Translations under genes and position numbers: made by a program | Part shown: in pieces, positions 36,862-45,290 of the stretch | How positions within the stretch are numbered: the first letter of the stretch is position 1 | Layout of the letters: the number at the start of each line of letters is the position of its first letter | Assembly: GCF_000317515.1 (NCBI RefSeq) | Contig: NC_019738.1 | Coordinates: forward strand, 6,908,001 to 6,972,000 | Source of the DNA: Allocoleopsis franciscana PCC 7113 | GTDB taxonomy: Bacteria; Cyanobacteriota; Cyanobacteriia; Cyanobacteriales; Coleofasciculaceae | Direction of reading: 5' to 3' | Length of the DNA stretch: 64,000 nt | Notes under the pieces: model-generated | What the model was told of the DNA's origin: nothing | What the model saw: the letters and a program-made list of their open reading frames with translations, nothing else | The model's database searches: none

Positions 36862-38076
36862 CTAATTTCTCTCAGAATACACCCTCCCTTTCCAAGCACC
36901 GCCTCGACCTTGCCAGTGTCGTATAGCAGAGTCTAGAGTCATCAGAGTATACAAAAAAGCGATCGCAGGTAAGGAAAATGCCAATCCAGGTGAACACCCA
37001 TACAATCGCACGATAGGGAAGTAAGCCACACTCATCAACAGCCATGCCGATAAACCCGCGATCGCAACCAGCCCATTTCCCGTCAATCCACCCCAGATGG
37101 CTCCCACAGGCGGCACTAAATAAATCAAAGCCATAGCACATATCGTCCCAAACAGCAATAGGGGCGAATAGTTTAACTGGGTATAGGCAGTGCGAGCCAC
37201 CATTTCCCAAATTGTCTCTAAAGAGGGATAAGGGCGTAAACTGCGGGTTAAAGTCGTAAGTCCTAACCAAATGCGACTTCTGCCTTTCCCTTCCTCTGAA
37301 CCACTCGACTTCACAGCTTGAGCTAAGGCACAATCATCAATGAGCGCTTGGCGAACCACCTGCAATCCACCAATGCGACTTAACGCTTCACGGCGAATTA
37401 AAATACATCCCCCAGCAGCAGCGGCGGTAGGATTAAAGGGGTCATTCACCCAACGAAAGGGATAGAGTTTTTGAAAGAAGAAAACAAAGGCTGGGATTAA
37501 AAATTGCTCCCAAAAATCCTGGCATCGCAGTCGCACCATCAAGGAAACAAGCTCTAAATCTGCCTGCTGGGCTTTGGCGATGAGGCGGCGGAGATTGCCA
37601 CTATCATGTTCAATATCAGCATCCGTCAACAGCAAATAGTCAGGCGGTGGGGTTAGGTTCTGAGCATGGCGAATCCCTTGTTCCATCGCCCAAAGCTTTC
37701 CCGTCCAACCCGCAGGCAGGGGTACACCTGGAATCATCTGCAACTGCCAGCTTTTGTTCAGGTCTTGGGCAACCTGTTGGGCAACACTCGCTGTACCATC
37801 AGTGCTGTGATCGTCCACCAAAATGACTGAATAGGAGCCAGCATAGTCTTGGTTGAGGAGCGATCGCAAGCTTACAGGGAGCAATTCAGCCTCATTCCGA
37901 GCCGGGACGACAGCACAAACCGATGGATATAATGTTGAACGGGTGTTCTGTGGCGGTGTTTCTATCTCTTCTAGACGCTGATCCGTTCGCCAAAATTGAC
38001 CCCGAAAGCCCAGCAATCCGAGCCAAATCACCAAAGATAGAACGGTCAATCCTAACCCCATCTCACTCAGCAGCAT
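36862..38076 (-). CDS. hpnB: Hopene-associated glycosyltransferase HpnB
   Basis: A 404-residue GT2-type membrane glycosyltransferase. It has one N-terminal helix, then CAVVPARNEAELLPVSL, DDHSTDGTA, LLTDADIEHD (DxD metal site) near 160, IDDCALAQAV and three to four C-terminal helices. This architecture and the WAMEQGIRHA and GGCILIRREAL segments match HpnB, a protein found next to squalene-hopene cyclase genes. I chose the inner ATG (38076) over 38106. It diverges from the SGNH hydrolase and the cyclase; HpnB's exact sugar step is not settled. Confidence 0.85.
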   Translation of the reverse strand: MLLSEMGLGLTVLSLVIWLGLLGFRGQFWRTDQRLEEIETPPQNTRSTLYPSVCAVVPARNEAELLPVSLRSLLNQDYAGSYSVILVDDHSTDGTASVAQQVAQDLNKSWQLQMIPGVPLPAGWTGKLWAMEQGIRHAQNLTPPPDYLLLTDADIEHDSGNLRRLIAKAQQADLELVSLMVRLRCQDFWEQFLIPAFVFFFQKLYPFRWVNDPFNPTAAAAGGCILIRREALSRIGGLQVVRQALIDDCALAQAVKSSGSEEGKGRSRIWLGLTTLTRSLRPYPSLETIWEMVARTAYTQLNYSPLLLFGTICAMALIYLVPPVGAIWGGLTGNGLVAIAGLSAWLLMSVAYFPIVRLYGCSPGLAFSLPAIAFLYTLMTLDSAIRHWQGRGGAWKGRVYSERN

Positions 38077-38154
38077 GTTGAGTCTTGTGTACGTCAAAAA
38101 GCACAATACACCATCTTTAGCCTTGTCTTTCAGAACTCAGGAGTCGAGATTAAG

Positions 38155-38904
38155 TTGAACTTAAAGCCCTCAATTGGCAGATTCAGGCTGCCAGCTTTCT
38201 TTGCCGGAACTCTCTTAAGTGTCTTGTGCATTACGACGGCGATATCAACAGCAGTGCCATCCGACAAGCCAACGCGGATCATGCCCCTTGGCGATTCGAT
38301 CACGCAGGGGAATACTCAGCATAATAGTTATCGTCGCCCCCTCTGGCTTGAGTTACGTCAGGCCGGTTACAACATTGATTTTGTTGGGTCAACACGAGAG
38401 AATTTCGGAGGGTTGTCTCCCTTATCAGATTTTGACCCCGATCATGAAGGACATTGGGGTTGGCGCGTGGATCAGGTATTGGAGAAAATTGACGGCTGGA
38501 TGCGAATCAGCGAACCCGACATCGTGCTGATTCATCTGGGGAATAACGATCTGACTCAAGGACAAAGCCTGGAAAGTACCATAGAGGAACTTCGGCAACT
38601 GATTCAACGGATACGTATTGTCAACCCACGGGTAAAGCTGCTGATTGCACAGATTATCCCCTGTGGAAATCCACCGCGAATTCAACAACTGAATCAGCGA
38701 ATTGGACATTTAGCCCGGAGAACCAGCACTCAAAACTCACCCATCGTTGTGGTAAATCAGTTTAGTGGCTTCAACCCCAAAGCAGGCGTCGATACCTACG
38801 ATGGCTGTCATCCCAGTGAAGCAGGTGAACAAAAAATGGCATCTCGTTGGTTTGCTGCCCTGAAAAAAGTACTTCCAAACCCTGAAAAAAGCCCAAGTCC
38901 TTAA
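38155..38904 (+). CDS. Secreted SGNH/GDSL hydrolase
   Basis: A 249-residue esterase or lipase-type hydrolase with a signal peptide (about 10-33). The four SGNH blocks are visible: block I PLGDSITQG (nucleophile Ser), block II GWRVDQV (Gly), block III HLGNNDLTQ (Asn) and block V YDGCHPSEAG (Asp and His). The start is TTG 38155, preceded by caggag. It lies between hpnB (opposite strand) and the cyclase gene, 79 bases before the chosen cyclase ATG, so it may act on a hopanoid or lipid ester (inference). Confidence 0.88.
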   Translation: MNLKPSIGRFRLPAFFAGTLLSVLCITTAISTAVPSDKPTRIMPLGDSITQGNTQHNSYRRPLWLELRQAGYNIDFVGSTRENFGGLSPLSDFDPDHEGHWGWRVDQVLEKIDGWMRISEPDIVLIHLGNNDLTQGQSLESTIEELRQLIQRIRIVNPRVKLLIAQIIPCGNPPRIQQLNQRIGHLARRTSTQNSPIVVVNQFSGFNPKAGVDTYDGCHPSEAGEQKMASRWFAALKKVLPNPEKSPSP

Positions 38905-38983
38905 TCAATACTGCTTGGAAATCTTATCGGTTTTCCGTTATGATTCTGCCTTGTGTGGGGGTGTTACAGATAGACGGAAACCA

Positions 38984-40915
38984 ATGCAGACACAAGACAA
39001 GGCTACAGCATCGAGATTAGCAGAAGCGATCGCTGCAACACAAAACTATTTACTCTCGATTCAAAATCCAGCAGGCTACTGGTGGGCTGAGTTAGAATCT
39101 AATGTCACCATCACCGCAGAAGCCGTTCTGCTCCACAAGATTTGGGGAACTGACACAGAACGTCCCTTACACAAAGTAGAACATTACCTGCGATCGCAAC
39201 AACGAGAGCATGGGGGGTGGGAACTCTTTTACGGGGATGGTGGAGAGTTAAGTACTTCCGTTGAAGCCTATATGGCGCTCAAGTTGTTGGGGGTATCGGA
39301 AACCGACCCCGCCATGCTTCGAGCCAAAACCTTTATCTTACAACGGGGCGGAATTAGTCGCAGTCGCATTTTTACTAAAATCCATTTAGCCCTGATTGGC
39401 TGCTATAGCTGGCAAGGCGTTCCTTCTTTGCCACCGTGGGTGATGCTGTTGCCAGAGCAGTTTCCCTTCAACATCTACGAAATGTCAAGCTGGGCACGCT
39501 CAAGCACGGTTCCTCTCCTCATTGTCCTTGATCGCAAACCGGTGTTTCAGGTCAATCCCAGAATTACCCTCGATGAACTCTATACCGAAGGCAGGGAACA
39601 TGCCCGGTTTGATTTACCCCGAAATTCTGATTGGACAGACGTATTTCTGGTTCTGGATAATGCTTTTAAATTCGCCGAAAGCCTAAATCTTGTCCCTTTT
39701 CGCCAAGAAGGCATCAAGGCGGCTGAAAAATGGATTTTAGAGCGGCAAGAAGCCACAGGAGACTGGGGGGGAATTATTCCCGCCATGCTGAACTCGCTTT
39801 TGGCGTTGCGTTGCTTAGATTATGATGCCGCCGATCCGATTGTCCACCGGGGATTGAAGGCAGTTGATCACTTTGCCATTGAAACCGAACAGAGTTATTG
39901 TGTTCAGCCTTGTGTTTCCCCTGTTTGGGATACCGCGTGGGTGATTCGCGCCTTAATGGATTCGGGTTTCTCACCGAAGCATCCTGCCATTGTTGGGGCG
40001 GGAGAATGGTTATTGAGCAAGCAAATTTTAGATTACGGCGATTGGGCGGTTAAGAATAAACAAGGAAAACCTGGTGCTTGGGCGTTTGAGTTTGAGAATC
40101 GTTTTTATCCCGATGTGGATGATTCGGCAGTGGTGGTGATGGCTTTACATCAGGTGCAGCTTCCGAATGAACGGTTGAAACAAGCAGCGATCGCTCGTAC
40201 TGTAAATTGGATTGCCTCGATGCAATGTCAAGCTGGGGGTTGGGCGGCGTTCGATCTCAATAATAATCAGGATTGGCTCAATCAGTTGCCCTATGGTGAC
40301 TTGAAAGCGATGATCGACCCGAACACGGCAGATGTTACGGCACGGGTGTTAGAAATGCTGGGGTGGTGTAACCTGTCAATCGATGCCAACCAAACGGCAA
40401 GAGCGATTGATTATCTGATTCGTGAACAAGAGGCGGATGGTTCCTGGTTTGGTCGTTGGGGAGTTAATTATATTTATGGAACCAGTGGTGCTCTGTCTGC
40501 CCTAGCGCTAATCGCGCCTCAAACTCACTCTCGGCATATTGAACGGGGTGCGGCTTGGCTGGCTGGATGCCAAAATTCAGATGGAGGTTGGGGCGAAACC
40601 TGCCGCAGTTACGATAACCCAGCTCTCAAAGGACAAGGAACGAGTACAGCTTCCCAAACCGCTTGGGCTTTAATTGGCTTAATGGCGGCGGGTGAGGCGA
40701 CTGGAAAATTCGCTAGTGAGGCAATCGAACGGGGTGTAAATTATCTTTTAAATACCCAGCGATCGGATGGCACCTGGAACGAATCAGAATTTACAGGGAC
40801 TGGTTTTCCTAGTCATTTTTATCTGAAATATCATCTCTATCAACAATATTTTCCGCTCATGGCTTTAGGCCGTCATCAAACTTTGTTGACTCAGCAGGGC
40901 GCAATTTCTGGCTAA
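38984..40915 (+). CDS. shc: Squalene-hopene cyclase
   Basis: The 643-residue membrane-associated enzyme that cyclises squalene to hopene, the hopanoid skeleton. The catalytic DxDD motif is present as DVDD at 377-380, followed by SAVV. Several QW-type repeats are visible (QQREHGGWELFYG, QCQAGGWAAFD, QNSDGGWGE, QRSDGTWNE). I chose ATG 38984, which gives the usual length and start (then a family-typical AIAATQNYLLSIQNPAGYWW). An in-frame TTG at 38915 would add 23 unlikely residues. Confidence 0.97.
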   Translation: MQTQDKATASRLAEAIAATQNYLLSIQNPAGYWWAELESNVTITAEAVLLHKIWGTDTERPLHKVEHYLRSQQREHGGWELFYGDGGELSTSVEAYMALKLLGVSETDPAMLRAKTFILQRGGISRSRIFTKIHLALIGCYSWQGVPSLPPWVMLLPEQFPFNIYEMSSWARSSTVPLLIVLDRKPVFQVNPRITLDELYTEGREHARFDLPRNSDWTDVFLVLDNAFKFAESLNLVPFRQEGIKAAEKWILERQEATGDWGGIIPAMLNSLLALRCLDYDAADPIVHRGLKAVDHFAIETEQSYCVQPCVSPVWDTAWVIRALMDSGFSPKHPAIVGAGEWLLSKQILDYGDWAVKNKQGKPGAWAFEFENRFYPDVDDSAVVVMALHQVQLPNERLKQAAIARTVNWIASMQCQAGGWAAFDLNNNQDWLNQLPYGDLKAMIDPNTADVTARVLEMLGWCNLSIDANQTARAIDYLIREQEADGSWFGRWGVNYIYGTSGALSALALIAPQTHSRHIERGAAWLAGCQNSDGGWGETCRSYDNPALKGQGTSTASQTAWALIGLMAAGEATGKFASEAIERGVNYLLNTQRSDGTWNESEFTGTGFPSHFYLKYHLYQQYFPLMALGRHQTLLTQQGAISG

Positions 40916-41541
40916 TTCAGTCCTCAGGTTGTAACTGTTGCAGGGCAACCCCAAAAATGCTGTCTTGACACTCTATTCAACACCCTCATGATTTACACTG
41001 AGTCTCTCTTACCTTCTCCATTTTCTCTCAGTTAAGGGAAGAATATTAGGAAAAGCTTTTACTCATGGGTTTGGGAGACTCTCAAGGTAAATCGAAAAAC
41101 TAGAACTTTGCTAATGATTAGGTAATATCAGACTTTGTCACGGCGCAAAAGTTAGTTCTTGAGTATTCATTACCAGTCTATATTAGAGTCATACTTTGCC
41201 TGGGTCACCTTAAAGAGTTCTCGGACTTCAAATGTAATTTTGAACTGTTGTTTTGAATACATGGAGCCATAACATAAGTATAAAATCGTCAATTTAAAGC
41301 GAAAAATTAACTATCAATTATCTTTGATTTGTATTTTCTTAAGAAGAGAAATAAAACTCAAAATCTTAATATGAAAATCGTCCATATTTCAAGTATGATG
41401 AATGTTTCTGAACCTACCTTTTCTCCCTAGAGAAGCCCACCAATATATGGAGAAGTTGCTGATTTACCGACAACGAAAGTGACAAAAGAAGATATGTTGG
41501 ATTGTAGTTTGGTGTAACAGTCAATCATAGGAGTGCAACAG
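40916..41541. other. Intergenic region downstream of cyclase
   Basis: About 626 bases, AT-rich in its right half. A 19-codon frame near 41371 starts like a GT4 enzyme (MKIVHIS) but stops at once. I see no gene, clear terminator or RNA. Confidence 0.5.
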
Positions 41542-42372
41542 ATGGCTCTACGTGAAGATGCCTTAGAAGTTTTAGAAGAAACTAGCCGGACTTTTTACAT
41601 CCCAATTAGTTATTTACCCTTGAGGCTGCAAGAAGCCGTTACATCCGCTTACTTATGTATGCGTGCCATTGATGAAATCGAAGATCATCCAAGCATCGAT
41701 AATTCCTCTAAGGCAAAACTGTTGCGAATGATTAGCCTGAAGTTGCAAGCCGCTGTTGATGGCTTTGCGATCCATGACTTCTCTGACGGATTCAGTCTAC
41801 ACCAAGAGATATTACCAGAGGTAAGCATTCGGATTGGCGAATGGTCAAGTTTAGCACCTGTAGATATTGCGCCTCGAATTTGGGATGCTACGGCAGCCAT
41901 GGCGGATCGAATGGCTTACTGGGCAGACAACAATTGGACGATTCAAACCGAGTCGGACTTAAATCGGTATACTTTTAGCGTTGCAGGTGCGGTGGGATTG
42001 TTACTCTCCGACTTATGGACTTGGTATGATGGGACGCAGACCAACCGGATGCAGGCGGTTGGGTTTGGTCGAGGCTTACAAGCGGTCAACATTCTCCGTA
42101 ACCACACCGACGATTTGGCGCGTGGAGTAGACTTTTATCCCGAAGGTTGGAGTAAAGATGCGATGCAAGCCTATGCACGTCGCAATTTAGCCCTTGCCGA
42201 TGCCTACACTAACGCGCTTCCAGAAGGTCCGGCTTTGACGTTTTGTCAAATTCCCTTATTGTTGGCTCACGGCACCTTGGATGCATTGAGTAACGGCAAG
42301 GAGAAGCTTAGCCGTAGTGATGTGCTGGCTCTCATTGAGCAGGTAGGGAAGCATGAGACAGTGATTGGATAA
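41542..42372 (+). CDS. Squalene/phytoene synthase family protein
   Basis: A 276-residue trans-isoprenyl diphosphate synthase of the squalene/phytoene synthase family. The first Asp-rich motif is DEIED (44-48). The second reads NILRNHTDD (183-191), with Asn187 where the family usually has Asp. FGRGLQAVNILR and YPEGW fit the family. I chose ATG 41542 (aggag at 41529-41533); an in-frame GTG at 41533 is less likely. The position 0.6 kb after the cyclase suggests it may supply squalene, but the motif change leaves this open. Confidence 0.85.
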   Translation: MALREDALEVLEETSRTFYIPISYLPLRLQEAVTSAYLCMRAIDEIEDHPSIDNSSKAKLLRMISLKLQAAVDGFAIHDFSDGFSLHQEILPEVSIRIGEWSSLAPVDIAPRIWDATAAMADRMAYWADNNWTIQTESDLNRYTFSVAGAVGLLLSDLWTWYDGTQTNRMQAVGFGRGLQAVNILRNHTDDLARGVDFYPEGWSKDAMQAYARRNLALADAYTNALPEGPALTFCQIPLLLAHGTLDALSNGKEKLSRSDVLALIEQVGKHETVIG

Positions 42373-42392
42373 GCCGGCTAAAGCTAATCATG

Positions 42393-42416
42393 GGGCTGAC
42401 GTTTGAACGTTAGCCC
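42393..42416. terminator. Hairpin between convergent genes
   Basis: gggctgacgt (42393-42402), loop ttga, then acgttagccc (42407-42416) form a 10-bp stem with one G-U pair between the synthase and the minus-strand ABC transporter. Confidence 0.55.
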
Positions 42417-42449
42417 TAGGCTAGGGAGCTTGGATATCGGTTGAGTCAT

Positions 42450-44078
42450 TTATGGGTGCGATCGCTTGTCAAACTCCACCATGCCATAATCCAGTTTTAT
42501 CATGCGGTCTGCTAAATAAAAATAGTGGTCATCATGGCTGATAACGAGTACCGTTTTGCCCTTATCTCTGAGTTGGGGTAGAAACTGTGTGTAGAAGATT
42601 TCCTTAAATAAGGGGTCTTGATCTGCCGCCCACTCATCAAATAGATAAATCGGTCGATCTTCTAAATAGGCGGTTAGTAACGCCAATCGTTTCTGCTGTC
42701 CTTGAGAGAGGGCAGTGGTCGAAAGTTTTCCCTGTTCAACTTTAACTTTGCGGTCGAGTTGGAGTTGTTTGAGATAATCTTGAGCTTGTAGATCTACATC
42801 CGCTGGATTAAACCCCACAAGTCGATCAAATAGATAGAAATCAGAGAAAACCACGGAAAAGTGTTGGCGATACCATTCCCGATTTTGTTGATTAATAAGT
42901 TGTCCATCTAACCGAATTTCTCCTGTTTCTGGAATATAGAGTCCGGTAATCAGCTTTGCTAGGGTTGATTTACCACTGCCATTGCCGCCAATGATGAACA
43001 GTAATTCTCCAGGGCGAAGCGTTAGGTTAATCGGGCCAACGGTAAAATTGATATCTTCTTGCTCTCGTTGATAGGTATGAGTCACACCTTTGAATTCCAA
43101 GCTTTGCCAGGATGACTTGAACTCAGGTGGAATCATCGCCACTTCATGGCAACTCGTGAGCGAAAAACCTAATGTTTCAATCTTCTGTAAAGCCACATTA
43201 GCTTTACTAATCAGGGGAAGTTTGTTAACAATATTATCCATGGGGCCGATTAAATACGTGAAGGTCAAGACGTAGCCGGCGAGAGTTTGCAAATCGATTA
43301 CGATGAGATTTGGCAGCACGAATAGGACTAAACCGATCGCGAAGAAAAAGATGAGTTTACCCCAGCTATCGGTAGTGGCAAATAAAGTTAGACCCTCGGT
43401 ATTATGACGGCGGAAGTTAGTTGCTGTAACTTGCAAATCTTGGGTGAGGAAATCTTGACGGCGTTGATAGTTAAGTTTGAGTTCTTTCACTCCTTCGGTA
43501 ATGGTGCGGAAGTGGTTAAACAGTTGGTCTTGTTCTTCGCGGGCGAGGGCAATCAATTGTCTTCCGCGTTTGAGCAGCACCCGACAGCTGCCTAATGCAA
43601 TCACCGACAACACCACAACAATCAGAAAGACTTTCCAGGATAGCCAAGTGATATAGACTAAGCTTCCCGCAACAATGGCAACATTAATGCAAAGAAAAGG
43701 AATGACATAAACAGCATTAGAAATCGCTTGCACATCTTCCGTGAGGGTTGCTAACAGTCGGGGAAAACCCAGCTTTTCCAGATGGCTTAACTCCGTGGCG
43801 AGAATTTGACGACTCAGGCGCATTTGCAGTTGGAAGATGGCATTTTGGGACAGGTGAATCAGCACCACCCTCGCTAAGATACTGGTGAGGAGTGCAACCA
43901 GCGCCAATCCAGCAAAACCCCACGCGATCGCTCTTGAGGCGGAAGCCACACCACTACCCATCGCATAACCGATCAGCGCAATCAAACCCGCACTACTACC
44001 CCCACTCAAAAAACCGGTGACAATTGCGATCGCCACCATTCTCCAGGAAGAACGCAGGAGAAAGTAAATTAAATTCAT
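42450..44078 (-). CDS. Cyclic-peptide-type ABC exporter
   Basis: A 542-residue fused ABC transporter. Six membrane helices (residues ~1-290) are followed by an ATPase domain with GGNGSGKST (Walker A), ALSQGQQKRLALL (a variant signature), LFDEWAADQDP (Walker B) and SHDD (H-loop). The layout and the DEWAADQDP box match the SyrD/PvdE cyclic-peptide exporter group. ATG 44078 puts the first helix (MNLIYFLLRSSW) at the N-terminus; an in-frame ATG at 44135 is unlikely. No peptide synthetase gene is nearby. Confidence 0.88.
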   Translation of the reverse strand: MNLIYFLLRSSWRMVAIAIVTGFLSGGSSAGLIALIGYAMGSGVASASRAIAWGFAGLALVALLTSILARVVLIHLSQNAIFQLQMRLSRQILATELSHLEKLGFPRLLATLTEDVQAISNAVYVIPFLCINVAIVAGSLVYITWLSWKVFLIVVVLSVIALGSCRVLLKRGRQLIALAREEQDQLFNHFRTITEGVKELKLNYQRRQDFLTQDLQVTATNFRRHNTEGLTLFATTDSWGKLIFFFAIGLVLFVLPNLIVIDLQTLAGYVLTFTYLIGPMDNIVNKLPLISKANVALQKIETLGFSLTSCHEVAMIPPEFKSSWQSLEFKGVTHTYQREQEDINFTVGPINLTLRPGELLFIIGGNGSGKSTLAKLITGLYIPETGEIRLDGQLINQQNREWYRQHFSVVFSDFYLFDRLVGFNPADVDLQAQDYLKQLQLDRKVKVEQGKLSTTALSQGQQKRLALLTAYLEDRPIYLFDEWAADQDPLFKEIFYTQFLPQLRDKGKTVLVISHDDHYFYLADRMIKLDYGMVEFDKRSHP

Positions 44079-44185
44079 GAAAGTATTAACTTTGTAATAG
44101 AAAACAATTATCAATGCTGAATGCCGAATGGACAATGAGCAACGACGCTTGATAATGGATTACTGAGAAGGGACAGGAGTCAGCG

Positions 44186-45163
44186 ATGGGACAGGTACAG
44201 ATACCAGGAGAGAAGCGGTTACCCAGTTTTTCAATCGTCTTAGAAACAGAAAACTTGGCGAATGCCGATCTTAAGGGTTTGTCTCAGTCTTTGGCATCAC
44301 TGGCAGATCAAGATCTCGCGCCAACCCATGCCAATGAGGTTTGGCTGATTGATAGCGGCGATGCTCCCGCCAAGCTGCTAGAGCAACTTTGTGAACAATA
44401 CCCCTGGATTAAAGTCCATCAAGTTCCTGTGGGGACTGGCTATTACAAAGCCAAGATGTTGGGTGCTGAAATCTCTACAGGAGAAATTGTGGTTTACTTT
44501 GATTCGGATTGTAGCTATGAGACGAACTGGTTAAGAAACATCCTGATACCCTTTACTCAAGGAGATGAGGTTCAACTTGTAGCTGGGGAAACGATGACAC
44601 GGGGATTAGGAGTGTATGGAACCGCAATGGTACTCGCGTACATCTTTCCCCCCTATTCCAGAGAGCAAAACCTGACTCCAACCTCTCAATACTTCCTGAA
44701 TAATGTGGCGTTTCGGCGTGAGTTTTTGCTGAAGCATCCTATTCCGATCGAGCTTCCTCTGTATCGCGGTAATTGTGCCATTCATGCTCACGAACTTTGT
44801 CAGCAAGGGTACACTCTTTGGAGACAGCCACAAGCGAGGGCAATGCACGCTCCACCATCAAGTTTATCCCATTGGTTTTGGCGGTTTTTGCTGATTGGTC
44901 ATGATTATTATTGGCAGAATACTTTGTTGACTAAAGGGAATGTGGCTAAAGGGAGCTATCGGGATTCAATGGCTGGGATAAAGGAGAAGTTAGGCATTTT
45001 TCGCGATCGTTTCGGGAAAATGCTAGCACATGAACCCCGTCACCTAATTTATCTGCCTTTTGCTGTTCCAGTTGCGTTGATTACTTCCGCTTTAGTGGCT
45101 TTGGGTTATTTTATTACTTCTTGGAAGCTGAGTACAGCGTGGCAGAAATCAGTGACCCGATGA
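44186..45163 (+). CDS. GT2-family glycosyltransferase
   Basis: A 325-residue family-2 glycosyltransferase. It starts with FSIVLETENL, then LIDSGD, YKAKMLGAEISTGEIVVYFDSDCSYE (DSD metal site near 110) and a LYRGNCAIHAHELCQQGYTLW region. One C-terminal helix pair (about 295-315) anchors it to the membrane. ATG 44186 diverges from the ABC exporter. The substrate is unknown; the surface-gene surroundings suggest a role in envelope glycans. Confidence 0.85.
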   Translation: MGQVQIPGEKRLPSFSIVLETENLANADLKGLSQSLASLADQDLAPTHANEVWLIDSGDAPAKLLEQLCEQYPWIKVHQVPVGTGYYKAKMLGAEISTGEIVVYFDSDCSYETNWLRNILIPFTQGDEVQLVAGETMTRGLGVYGTAMVLAYIFPPYSREQNLTPTSQYFLNNVAFRREFLLKHPIPIELPLYRGNCAIHAHELCQQGYTLWRQPQARAMHAPPSSLSHWFWRFLLIGHDYYWQNTLLTKGNVAKGSYRDSMAGIKEKLGIFRDRFGKMLAHEPRHLIYLPFAVPVALITSALVALGYFITSWKLSTAWQKSVTR

Positions 45164-45290
45164 ACACTAATTCAGATGAATTTCTGGAACTTGTATCTAT
45201 CTAAAACGTGATTTTTTTATCCCCGCCGCAGAATTTTTTGGGGAAATAGGATTAAAATTATCTGGCATAACGGTATTGAGACCTACCGAC

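Noticed and set aside
41371-41430. Short frame starting MKIVHIS, like a GT4 N-terminus
   Set aside because: It ends after 19 codons and nothing downstream continues the family pattern.
42450-44078. Cyclic peptide biosynthesis cluster around the ABC exporter
   Set aside because: No peptide synthetase or precursor peptide gene is seen within the window.
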